Origin: Ornithodoros turicata
Taxonomy: Eukaryota; Arthropoda; Arachnida; Ixodida; Argasidae
DNA: 64,000 nt
NCBI RefSeq assembly: GCF_037126465.1
Contig: NC_088208.1
Span: 41,826,685 to 41,890,684, forward strand
Direction: 5' to 3'
Shown here: in pieces, positions 15,101 to 23,777 of the stretch
How positions within the stretch are numbered: position 1 is the stretch's first letter
Layout of the letters: every line of letters starts with the position of its first letter
Notes under the pieces: model-generated
Seen by the model: the letters and a program-made list of their open reading frames with translations, nothing else
Told to the model about the DNA's origin: nothing
The model's database searches: none
Program-made: the position numbers and the translations under genes

Positions 15101-18100
15101 ATGCAAGTGGTAATTGGTATAATGGCAAGTGGTATTCACTAGGTTTGTGCACCATGCATTTTTAATTGGTGTTATATAATGAACAAATTGCTCCTTCTTT
15201 TTCTGTTGTTCCCATATGCCCTCCGGTGCTTCCTTAATTTTCATCAACATTCATAATCTTTGCAGAGGTTCAGCTACACTTGATCTACACCAATACTTCG
15301 CTTTCAACACTAACCAAGCTACTAAAGATTGAGTATAAGCTCCTTCGATCTAACTAACAATGGTGTAGCACGTGCGCAGTCAAGACCTGTCAGTGTACAG
15401 GTTGCAGTGTCGGCCTAAAAAAAAACTTCCCCTAGGGACACCTTTTTAGGTGAACTGTGCTCTAACCAGGTCAATGAGCTATCTGACTAATTTTATCTTT
15501 AAGTTGATTTTGTTCTTTTTGACCAGGGGATTTTGTTTTTTTAACTCTGTGGCCATTGCTGCCAGGCAACTGCAGCAGAAGATGAAGGTGGAGAAAATCC
15601 TGATTATTGACTGGGTATGTCAATATGTTCTGTTTATCGTGTCCATTTACTTGTTTAAATTTAGTGATGCCAAAAAACTTGCGCGTTAGAATTATTCTGT
15701 GGTGGTTCTAAAAAAATAATAGGAAAGGGTAAGCACTGGAAATGGCACTTGGTGTCTCCCCTCTGAAATGCACTGTGAGAATCCTGTTAATGCAAGGTTT
15801 TTGGCGGATGCGTACAGGACGTTCACCATGGCAACGGGCTACAACAGATGTTTTACGATGATGCTCATGTGCTGTACATATCTCTTCACCGACATGATGA
15901 TGGCAACTTCTTCCCTGGAACTGGTGACCCCCAGGAGGTAAAAATTCTTTAATAATACCAGTAACATATGCCTTAACATATTTGAAACTGTAGGTAGGAA
16001 TAGATGACGGCACTGGGTTCAACGTCAACATTGCTTGGTCCGGGGCTCTCAACCCACCTATGGGGGATGCTGAGTACATTGCTGCATTCAGGTATCTTGT
16101 TGAAATCCTTTTTGTAACCACACTGTGCGACAAAGCAGTTTGTCAAGTGTCAACATATGTTCGTTATGAGTTTACAAGAGTACAGTAGAACCTCGTTAAC
16201 TCCAAGTCATCTAGAGGGCAAAAAAATTTCAAATGAAGCTGGCCTTGGAATTCAGTGAACCTGAGCACATGGTGAAGGAAAATATATTTATTTGCTGAAG
16301 AACTCAATTATCTTGGTCTGCCACTTTCCAAAAATGACATCGGATGTCATTGTTCTTTCAAGATGGGCTACGAAATCAATCATATCCGGAAAAGACTGTG
16401 TGCGTCCAGATTCATCGTGCTCGGTTCATTTGCACGTGGAGAACGATGTCCCCCGTGAGAGTTATGGCACACATTGCAGATGATCCCCACTTTTTCTTTC
16501 ATTGTCAGCGTCTTGTACTTGACCTGCGGGATGTCTCTGTAGCCCACAGGCAAGAAGTGGACTTGGAAGTGGACCTCAACCGTAGCACAAAACGAAAGCA
16601 AGCCATAACACAGTTCGCATAATCTGGATTTGCAGCACAGCTGGGAGGCAAGGATACATGAGGATGTTGCACCGCGCGATCGGCGGCTGGGAAAGGGTAG
16701 TCAGCAAGGGAGCAAGCACATAGTAGTTTGAGATAGTTCACATAACACTGGGTACGTGACCAATGATAGTGCGATGTTGTAGATATCATGACTATGACTA
16801 GACTATGTAGATATCGGCCAATCAGGAGCCTGAACGTTTGGCTGACCTTTCGATCGGTTCTGGCTACCATCGACTCTGGATTTCACGCCTGCCGCCGTTA
16901 TCCGGTATTCAAAATAACTCGAGTGAGTTTTGGCTAAAAGAAACATTTATTCACACAGAGCCCTGATTCAAGGATCTGATACATGGATGAACTGTGAATA
17001 CAAAGTCCACTGCGTTGCTGACACACTCTAACCAAGTTGGAACTTGACACCAAACAAACACACCTTTCAATTCCAAATGCCGAGCCAGTCTCATGAGTGC
17101 TTACCATTTCATGATGAGCATCTTCTTTTGCTGCTGCAGTGCATCATACATTACAGCAAAGAGGAAAGCGCTTGTGTGGCACGTAATCCTGTCCTTGTTG
17201 TCTGTCCTCGAGATGGTACCTGAACGTGTTCTTCACACTCCGTCTGCTCCAACTCATGAAGAATTCCAGTTTCGCAGTTGATAGATTGTTTGTGGTATAA
17301 TAGTTGTGTCTAGAAGCAGCATGACACTCGTAGAATCACACTGACGCACGAGTCAGTCCGTGAACATATTTCTACAAACTGTTGAGTCGATTGACACCAC
17401 CAAAACACAGAACACAGGAGGACGCCGTGCTGGCCGTGCTATTTTGAAGCTACGGTGAAACGGCCAAGACTCTGCACACACATGTACGCGTACAAAATTA
17501 GATTTCAAAACATTGTCGACCAATCAGAGCGTGCGTGCAGTCTCGGCCAATGGGCTTGCAACATGGCGTATGGGCGCAGTGATACATATTCTACAGCCGC
17601 ATCTGTGGGTACCTGAGAAGAACTGGTTTTGCCGTGAGAAGCCGGTGGAAGATGATGAAATTTGGTAGGAAACTTAGGAATTAAGCAGGATACAGGCCAG
17701 TTTTCTTCAAATTATGCAGTCAGATTGCAACGCGTGAAGACGGGACCGCAGCAGTCCTTCAAAATAACCGGAATTCCGTATTACGGGAAGCGAGATGGAA
17801 TTAGCGAGGTTCTACTGTACAAGCAAGTGGCTCCAATGCTCAGTGAGGTGAGACTCGATCAACGACTCCAGGACTATGCGCTGAAGTAATGTACGTCTCC
17901 GTGCCAAGAAAGTATGTTCATACTCTGCATGTCAGGTACGACACTGGTTGTCCGTAGCATACTGGTGACCTCTGGCATAGTCTTCAACTTGTAGGTGGAT
18001 CCACTGTGGACTTTTCCATCAGTCATACAAGTGTCATGTCATGTGCTGTTCTTACAACAGACATTTGGGGTCAGTTTGGTTTTGCACTCCACCTGAAATC

Positions 18101-21100
18101 CACTTTTGTCCTCGCCCATAATTTGGAGCAAACGCATGTGACCCTGGTTGTAGCACACTTATTGTAGCACGATTTTCCTAACATGCAGGGTTCGTGCAGG
18201 CTCTTGAAATCCTTGAGTACTCTTGATTTCTAAAAGCACTTTTCAAGGGCCCTTGAAACTCCTTAACATAGCGTTAGTCCTTGTATTCTTTGAAAATGCC
18301 GCGCCTGAGCATGCCAGGAGGCACGTCCAGCCGTTACGTTTTCTCTGCATTTGTCTCTCCTCTAATTTTTTCCAGCCGTATTGGAGAGCGCACTGTGGCG
18401 CCATCTGGGTGTTTGTTGGGACATTAGAAAAATATGGAAAGAGCAGGCGTCGGACACACACGTGCGAAAGTGTGCGCGCTTTTTCCGTGTCTCTGTCGGG
18501 TTTTCACTTTCATCGCATCATGCAAGAAGATGCAGGGTGGAAAATGCAAATTCGAAACTGGCTTAATCGTGAAGACTATCATTCGTGTGTGAAACCAGAT
18601 GGCAGTTACCTCCATTGAGCCAAAGTGCACATTATGTGGACAAATTATAGACGTCACCACAATGGGCGAGTCAGCCTTGAGGAGTCACCTGAAAAGCTCC
18701 AAGCATACAACCTGAGCGATGGCAAGTGAAGCTAGTTCTTTGGCCAGTTATATAGCACTGTGACTGGGGAGTCAAACGTTGGGAACGCTTGAAGATAAGA
18801 CTACTTTCTCTCCAGCAGTTGACATGGCCAGTGTGTGGGAAATGAAAGTAATGACCTCCCACTAATCCTACAATTCTTGTCTATACGCTGCTCAAGTTTA
18901 ATAATACTGAGATTAAGGTAGCACAGAAGTCATTTTTATATATATTTGTATATACTGCTTTGTATAAAACTGCTAAGCAGGCCCGTAAGATGCACCATAA
19001 GAATTAATTCACCCCACGGAGTCATAATTATCGCAGAAATTTAATTGAAAGTATGCCTCAAAAAGTGACCGTGCACAATGGTCATGTAGAGCAGTACCAG
19101 CTTGGGATCTGCCTGGGACCTCGCTGACGCTACAGGGGCCACGCTCGCTGATTGGTCCAGAGAAATGTTGTCTGCTACTCGGCTGTTCGAGGTTCTGAAA
19201 AACCATTGCTCCTGGCTCTGTCATGATTCGGCCACTCCTTCTCTCCCCAATTCTCCGGGGGAACTAGCAAATCTGGTTTACGGCAGCAAAGGGACAGGGC
19301 GCTGACCCCCACAATGAGTTGCCCTTGTAACATCATCGGTGATGTGGCATCATACTTCTCCTCCTCGTTATACCCAGAGTGGTGAGTTAAGGGTGAACTG
19401 GCGGAGCCATGTTTATATGAGTTTTTTTTCTGTGAAACAAATTGCACACATCAAAACCTTTTGCTATATTCGGTAAAATGACACGCAGTTTCATCAGACG
19501 TCTTAATCTGCAAATTTTTTGGATGTTCCTCTGTACTCCTTTAAAGGGACGGTCTCGTACAGCCTGGGCGATTCCGAAACTTAGCCAAAACTAGTTTCAC
19601 GAGTACAGTACACATACAACCGTCAAAGTTTCATTCGAAATGACCAAGTCGTTTTCGAGGAATTTGTCAAAACGTGCCGTAAGAGCAGATGACGAAAGCT
19701 GCGCTTCTCTCATGCATACGTCACGTATGACGTCGCCCTGTGGGTGCGTCGTTGTTGTCATGGTAATTGTAACTTGCAGAAGCACCTTGGGTTGAGTGAT
19801 CCCCTTTGCTCTCGAAATGGGGACACTCAGGCATATACCTCCGCGAGCGGAGAATGTAGTCCCAGCATTGACTGTGGGGTCTCCCATAATGTGGCGCACA
19901 ATCAGATACGTGGAAGCTAAGTCACGTGTTTTCTCTCGGCGAGTATTTAGTGCTGTTTTTAAATAAACACGCACTTAAATAACACTCCTTCTCCATGGAT
20001 GTCGTCAATGACACTTGCGGGCCCTTGTGATGCGCATGTGACGACATTAGATATAGTTGGGCAACCCGCTGCCTGTATCAAGGTATGTGCTACATTGCCA
20101 ATTCCTCATGCTAGGAAAGCGCAAAGAAAAGTCATCTAGCTACTTTGCTCACAGTACTCTTCCGAGATTTGTATACAACATGGTACTTGTGGTTTTGGGA
20201 GTTGATCAGTTGTAGTTACTTTTATGCCAAGGCAATTTTTGCGCATCTCCATTGCCGTCTTGACATCCAGGTGCGAGTAGTCCTGCCACCATGAGAGTCC
20301 TTGACAATTAGATTATCGTGTGACACACTCAAGCTTTAGTTCTGTGTTAGAAATCCGGAATTTGCCAGCACATCCTTTACCTTTGCAAATGCTTCTTCTT
20401 GAGCAGAATGAGTGAATTACTTATTACTTCTCATGGTGCGCCTTACTGGCATGCTTAACAGTTTTACAGAAAGAAAACAGGATGTTAAAAATTACTTCTG
20501 CGCTACTTTAATGTAGATGTGGTTTTTAAGAAAAATACAGGGTTAAGGGCAACGGTAAACATAGTCAATAAAGAAAACCCCGTGGAATGCGGAATTAAAC
20601 ATTAAAAGAAATATATTGAGTGTAAAGTTGGGGTGTTTTACACCAGCGTTTCCCAAACTTGTCGTTGTGTTGAACTGCCCCAAAACACTGAGAATGCATT
20701 TGTGGGCCCCCGTTAAGTAAAATTCATGTTGACATAAGTAAGGGGCGTGAAAAGGAGAAACAAACAAACCAATAAACAAGGAAATGACAATGTAGTATAT
20801 TTATGCCTTCTTTAGTATCTTATATCGTCATATATGGATATTGTCCTCTTGAGAGATGACGTGACCAGCAATCACAGAGACTGTCTTCGGGCCGTCTTGG
20901 AACGTAGCAGAGCCCCGCGGACCACACACCATTCCTCTGGGGTGCGCAAAAGAGTACGTCGGGCAGACGTCTAGATGTGTTATGCTTAAAGCATGTATAG
21001 GGTTCTTAAGGGCAAAAGAATTCTTTACCAGAGCAGGAAAGGGACAACAATGTTTGACACAACTTTTGCGCCTGCAACTACATCGTCTTGGCTTGGCTGG

Positions 21101-23777
21101 AGCCTCTCAAGTAATCCGTAGGTTTTCGGTGTCAAAGGGTGTCCCAAAAGTAGCCATCATGCTTCCTTGTTCAATTGACAATGACACCAGCATCCCATCT
21201 AGTTCAAGTCTGTTTCTTCAACGTAATACACGAGTACAGGCAGGTTGTAAGTGGGGCTATGTTATGGGAGCTCCTCTGGCAGGGATGCAGAGACATTCAG
21301 TTTATAAGCAGTTTGAGAACCAACATCTGTTTAAATTTGTCAACCTAACAATTGTCCTACATTTAGGAAAGTGTGTTTCAACTGTTGTTACAGGACGATA
21401 GTGATGCCAATTGCGCGTGACTTTGACCCCGAGGTGGTCTTGGTCGCCGCGGGGTTCGACGCCGCAGCGGGACATCCTCCGCCTCTCGGAGGATATCAAG
21501 TATCACCAGCATGTGAGTGTTGCTTTATTATGATGATGAGGATGAATTCTTATGAGGCTGAATATTGCAGGTTTTGGGTACCTGACAAAGCAGCTCATGA
21601 GCCTTGCCAAGGGAAAGATAATCCTTGCGCTTGAAGGAGGGTTAGTCACATATTTCCCATGAAGCTGGAAAGTATTAAAAAACCTCTGCTGCAGGTACGA
21701 CCTTCCGTCTATCTGTGACTGCTCGCAAGAATGTGTTTCTGCCCTGCTGGGGGATGAACGTACTCCCTTGAAGGAAATCACCCGCAAGCCGTGTGCTGCC
21801 GCCGTCCAGACCTTGCAGCGGACAGCTGCTATCCAAGGTACATAGAAATATATTTGAGGAAATGTTGTGTGCGATAATAGTTGTTCTGGGTGATAGCCAC
21901 CCACTGGCCATGTATAAAGAAGTGGATCCCCAGCATTAACTGGTCCCTGCTTGAAGCTCAACAGAAGGAAAAAGAAGTGGAGACAGTTACAGCGCTAGCT
22001 TCCCTCTCCATGGCTGCACAACTGCAGTAAGCCCGATTAACAAACATTTATACTTATATCTTGAACAAACGTTCAAGAGTGCTTTTTAGACTCTCTTTAT
22101 GTGTATATGGACGTGCACATGGATCCTTTTCTTCGTGTCTAGAGCCGGATGTTTTTGGGTAAAAGCCGCTATCACCTTAATTTACCACCCAATCTTCATA
22201 GCAAATAATTGTATTTTACCCAATTCCTATTGTTGACTTTCGATTTATCCCACCATTGTTTAGTTGGCTTTGGGGAGAAGAAGAGACGCTTTCAAAACCT
22301 TCCCGTCGCCACTCCCAGATCTTGTGACAGAGGGTTATGAGTTGCAAAACACAAATTCATGTTGCAGAGCAGTTTTGTTACATCATAGTTGATACGCAAA
22401 CAAGGAAATGACACTCGTAGTGCAAGAAGTACTATTTCTTATGAAGAAGTGATAAAGTGCAGGCTAGCTGTTGACGCATGTGGAAGGAATACCATCTTTC
22501 ATTTCGTGAGTATTTAAAATTGCACATTCAGGGCATTTCCCCCAGCAACCTCCCCACCCCCTATGGAATTTCAACACCTCCCTAAGATGAAAATGCTACA
22601 CAGATCCTTGTCTCCCACGATGTGTTTATTATGTCTGGTAATGCTCTGTAAACTGCAAATTTGAAAGTGGAACAAAAGTGGAAATTTTATCCAATCGTCT
22701 CCAGATGTCTTCAGTTTTTTACAGAGTCCACTCCAATTTCCAGCCAGTCTTGGTATAGTAATGGGCTTTATGATACCCTTGGGGCGTATGTATATACTGT
22801 CACATCTGCATTAAATGTATCCAGTGAATTCTACTCAATTTTTAACATATGGCTGGTCTCCTGGCCCATATCAGTCACAAAGCAGGTCTGCGTGGGTCTC
22901 TCTCGCTCTTATAAAGAAAGAAGCATCTAGAACAGTGGTGGAGCACTGACATTGCTCGATAAAGCATGGTGGCACACACCTAATACACCCAAGTTGGAAT
23001 GCAACAGGTTGTTTTAAATTTTGCTGCCTTTTTCAAATACCGCATCCTCAGGAGTTATGCGCTGTCCGACACAGTAATTTTGATGACTACAAAGGACCGT
23101 TTTCTCTTGCCACCAAAATCAGTTTGGGTTCCTCCCTCAAGTGATCACTCACAATTCTATATACAGGGTGTGCTTTTTTTATGACAATGTAGTTTGCAGT
23201 TGGGTTATACGGCTATGCAGACATCCTTTCGAATTTGAGAATTTCAGGTAAAAGCGCAGAAATCCTGAAATGACTGAGTGCCGCGAAATATCCAGAGCTG
23301 AATTTTGCTATGCAAATTAGCCAAAACCACATGCCTCAGGAGCACATGACCGACAGAGGCTTATCTGGACCGCAGATATGGCAAGCAGATGAGCACTTAC
23401 TCCAATCTGCTCCAAAGCATATGGCCCAATGACGTGAAACGGCGCGGTTTCAGTTTGGGCTCATTTGCATATCGGAATTCGGAATGTCTCCCATTCTTCT
23501 CTTTTGCCCAAAATCCCCTAATAACAAGTTAAATTAATGAATGTAGTTACTCTTTCTTTTAGAGTAGGTCTGCCTGGCAGTATAACTGAAAAAAATTATA
23601 TCTATTTGCTATTTTTATTTTAAAAATCTGTAAAGGTGACGAAAACACCCTGTATGTATATCAATCGTGAGTCAGATCCCAAGTAAATATGGTAAATTAC
23701 GTGCATGACAGTCTATGTATTTCAGGAAGAAGCCAGATGAAGAGGAAGAACCCATGGAAGAGGACCAGGAAAAGTGA
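58..23777 (+). CDS. HDAC4: Class IIa histone deacetylase (HDAC4/5/7/9 type), 3' part of gene, 11 exons
   Basis: Zn-dependent lysine deacetylase / transcriptional co-repressor expected to shuttle between nucleus and cytoplasm. Exons join as 58-125, 4230-4399, 4454-4509, 15527-15614, 15818-15937, 15994-16091, 21394-21512, 21571-21640, 21695-21837, 21897-22026, 23726-23777; all junctions are GT-AG and the phases agree, giving 370 residues plus stop. Family landmarks in order: [20 protein letters not shown] (catalytic His pair), IDWDVHHGNG (Zn ligands Asp, His), [15 protein letters not shown] (Zn ligand Asp), LALEGGYDL, and a C-terminal [10 protein letters not shown] stretch followed by an acidic tail, matching the nuclear-export region of human HDAC4. 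The N-terminal MEF2-binding and 14-3-3 part is outside the window. The residue that is His in vertebrate class IIa enzymes is Tyr here. Introns reach 11 kb and carry many transposons. HDAC6-type class IIb is less likely because the LPCGG element and the tail are class IIa. Family assignment is very secure; the paralogue name follows from single-copy invertebrate HDAC4. Confidence 0.95.
1449..2561. mobile_element. TA-flanked pogo/Tigger-like DNA element, 1113 bp
   Basis: Ends are CAGTAGAATCTCGTTAATTC on the left and the reverse complement of CAGTGGACTCTCGTTAATTC on the right, each bordered by TA (1447-1448, 2562-2563). Further TTCGAA-type subterminal repeats lie near both ends. On the + strand around 1920-2000 a degraded reading [15 protein letters not shown] resembles the acidic LTDEDI tail of pogo-type transposases; no full transposase remains. 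Confidence 0.8.
3340..3530. repeat. CCTCA-rich low-complexity block ending in a hairpin
   Basis: Many CACCTCA repeats on the + strand change to GTGAGGGTGAGG and then CCCTCACCCTC near 3480-3510, so the two halves can pair. Possibly the end of a foldback element. Confidence 0.5.
4230..4399 (+). CDS. HDAC4: HDAC4 exon, LPCGG region
   Basis: Encodes [18 protein letters not shown] and then [15 protein letters not shown]. The Cys of LPCGG corresponds to a ligand of the class IIa structural zinc in human HDAC4. Donor gtaagc at 4400. Three in-phase acceptors are possible (exon start 4230, 4242 or 4245); 4230 is the first AG, but the pyrimidine tract is weak for all of them. Confidence 0.88.
4454..4509 (+). 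CDS. HDAC4: HDAC4 exon, catalytic His pair
   Basis: Encodes [18 protein letters not shown] with the two active-site His codons at 4484-4489. Acceptor ttcag, donor gtgagt at 4510. The preceding intron is only 54 bases; the following one is about 11 kb. Confidence 0.94.
4623..4645 (+). mobile_element. Solitary hAT-type terminus
   Basis: CAGTGGTTCCCAAACTTTCC is the classic hAT terminal sequence. No matching inverted end was found nearby, so only one end survives or the partner is diverged. Confidence 0.4.
4745..5105. repeat. Tandem array, ~46-bp unit
   Basis: The anchor CTTGAAGAC (with variants) recurs at about 4793, 4839, 4884, 4931, 4976, 5021 and 5068, each followed by a TTTAAAAAAC or TTTACAA core, giving seven or more degenerate 45-47-bp copies. 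Confidence 0.85.
6180..6590. repeat. Tandem array, ~100-bp unit
   Basis: The anchor GTTTACAGG (variant GTTTAGGGG) recurs at about 6195, 6297, 6391 and 6491, followed by CTTTAACA and later TACAAACGAAAAAT-like words. About four degenerate copies. Confidence 0.8.
7113..7270 (+). mobile_element. Strongly 5'-truncated non-LTR retrotransposon tail
   Basis: Contains the [10 protein letters not shown] end of the ORF, the shared CAATGGGGTAGAG 3' UTR word and the terminal AATAAAGTTG, as in the larger copy at 33805-34750 on the other strand. Flanked by an 11-bp duplication TTGGGTTGCAC at 7102-7112 and 7271-7281. Confidence 0.82.
7722..8259. mobile_element. TA-flanked MITE, 538 bp
   Basis: Terminal inverted repeats CAGTCAACCCTCGATTTATG at the left and its complement at the right, with TA at 7720-7721 and 8260-8261. 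TTCATAAATCGAGGG-like words recur internally. Non-coding. Confidence 0.9.
11344..11770 (-). pseudogene. Non-LTR retrotransposon endonuclease remnant
   Basis: Two overlapping frames together show TVGDFNVDV (the GDFN motif of apurinic-type endonucleases) and HGSCTDLVF ... [10 protein letters not shown] (the C-terminal SDH motif). A frameshift separates them and no reverse transcriptase follows downstream on this strand. Confidence 0.7.
12740..13106 (-). pseudogene. Gypsy-type LTR retrotransposon gag remnant
   Basis: Read on the minus strand: [19 protein letters not shown], a stop, then [15 protein letters not shown] and PSEVSYDDI, a frameshift, and [17 protein letters not shown] followed by NFGI. 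This order is the capsid part of Ty3/gypsy gag. Broken by at least one stop and one frameshift; no pol seen. Confidence 0.72.
13788..13802. repeat. Short CCTAA (TTAGG) repeat
   Basis: CTAACCTAACCTAAC, three units of the arthropod telomere motif, interstitial. Confidence 0.5.
15527..15614 (+). CDS. HDAC4: HDAC4 exon, [12 protein letters not shown]
   Basis: Acceptor gaccag, donor gtatgt at 15615. Encodes [17 protein letters not shown] followed by KILIIDW, the beta-strand leading into the Zn site; the first base completes the Met codon from the previous exon. Confidence 0.94.
15818..15937 (+). CDS. HDAC4: HDAC4 exon, DVHHGNG zinc site
   Basis: Forty complete codons beginning [13 protein letters not shown] and ending [15 protein letters not shown]. 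Zn-ligand Asp codon 15818-15820 and His codon 15824-15826. Leu (15839-15841) replaces the Thr usual in class II GNGTQ. Confidence 0.95.
15994..16091 (+). CDS. HDAC4: HDAC4 exon, [18 protein letters not shown]
   Basis: Acceptor ctgtag, donor gtatct at 16092. Encodes [19 protein letters not shown] and then [10 protein letters not shown], leaving in phase 2 (AG of an Arg codon completed in the next exon). Confidence 0.95.
16183..17817. mobile_element. TA-flanked pogo-like DNA element, 1635 bp
   Basis: Left end CAGTAGAACCTCGTTAACTC; right end reads in reverse CAGTAGAACCTCGCTAATTC. TA at 16181-16182 and 17818-17819. Same terminal family as 1449-2561. No intact transposase; short ORFs inside have no motifs I recognise. 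Confidence 0.82.
18186..18760 (+). pseudogene. hAT transposon remnant with BED-type zinc finger
   Basis: Starts with the hAT-like CAGGGTTCGTGCAGG. At 18626-18706 the frame reads [20 protein letters not shown] then HLKSSKH, a Cys-x2-Cys ... His-x5-His finger, ending in a stop after HTT. An upstream frame has [17 protein letters not shown], the usual lead-in, joined through a frameshift. The right end was not found. Confidence 0.68.
19540..20010. mobile_element. Partial copy of the AGGGACGGTCTC element
   Basis: Begins CTTTAAAGGGACGGTCTCGT and runs colinear with 43078-43540 (shared words include CAAAACGTGCCGTAA, GAGTATTTA and CTCCTTCTCCATG). The opposite terminus is missing. Confidence 0.75.
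21394..21512 (+). CDS. HDAC4: HDAC4 exon, GFDA zinc ligand
   Basis: Encodes [20 protein letters not shown] then [19 protein letters not shown]. The third Zn ligand is the Asp at 21458-21460. Acceptor acag, donor gtgagt at 21513. Confidence 0.95.
21571..21640 (+). CDS. HDAC4: HDAC4 exon, [15 protein letters not shown]
   Basis: Encodes [20 protein letters not shown] and EG, ending in GG of the second Gly of EGG. The introns on both sides are only 58 and 54 bases. Confidence 0.94.
21695..21837 (+). CDS. HDAC4: HDAC4 exon with the catalytic-position Tyr
   Basis: Begins G-TAC: the Tyr codon 21696-21698 follows EGG and is the position that is His976 in human HDAC4. Then [20 protein letters not shown] and a less conserved helix ending TLQRTAAIQ. 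Acceptor tgcag, donor gtacat at 21838. Confidence 0.94.
21897..22026 (+). CDS. HDAC4: HDAC4 exon, C-terminal export-signal region
   Basis: Encodes [14 protein letters not shown], then [20 protein letters not shown]. The ETVTAxASLS part matches the C-terminal nuclear-export segment of vertebrate class IIa HDACs. Acceptor gatag, donor gtaagc at 22027. Confidence 0.9.
22027..23725 (+). other. HDAC4 last intron with a TA-flanked MITE
   Basis: Besides the element 23164-23652 I see only AT-rich sequence and short unsupported ORFs. Confidence 0.55.
23164..23652. mobile_element. TA-flanked MITE with CAGGGTGT ends, 489 bp
   Basis: CAGGGTGT at the left and ACACCCTG at the right with TA duplications at 23162-23163 and 23653-23654. 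Termini are short, but this CAGGGTGT/TA pattern is common among arthropod mariner-like MITEs. Confidence 0.65.
23726..23777 (+). CDS. HDAC4: HDAC4 terminal coding exon
   Basis: Acceptor ttcag. Encodes [16 protein letters not shown] and TGA. The acidic PDEEPMEEE-like tail is shared with human HDAC4, which fixes this as the true C terminus. Confidence 0.92.

Larger units (their letters stand above)
4510..15526 (+). other. 11-kb HDAC4 intron filled with repeats
   Basis: Holds two tandem arrays, a truncated non-LTR tail, a TA-flanked MITE, and endonuclease and gag remnants listed separately. The stretches 8260-11340 and 13110-15526 contain only short unsupported ORFs; I recognise nothing in them apart from a short CCTAA repeat at 13788. 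Confidence 0.6.
16092..21393 (+). other. 5.3-kb HDAC4 intron with DNA transposons
   Basis: Contains the pogo-like element 16183-17817, a hAT remnant with BED finger near 18186-18760, a partial copy of a TIR element from 19540, and a solitary hAT-type end at 20643 (CAGCGTTTCCCAAACTTG). 20980-21393 shows nothing recognisable. Confidence 0.6.
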
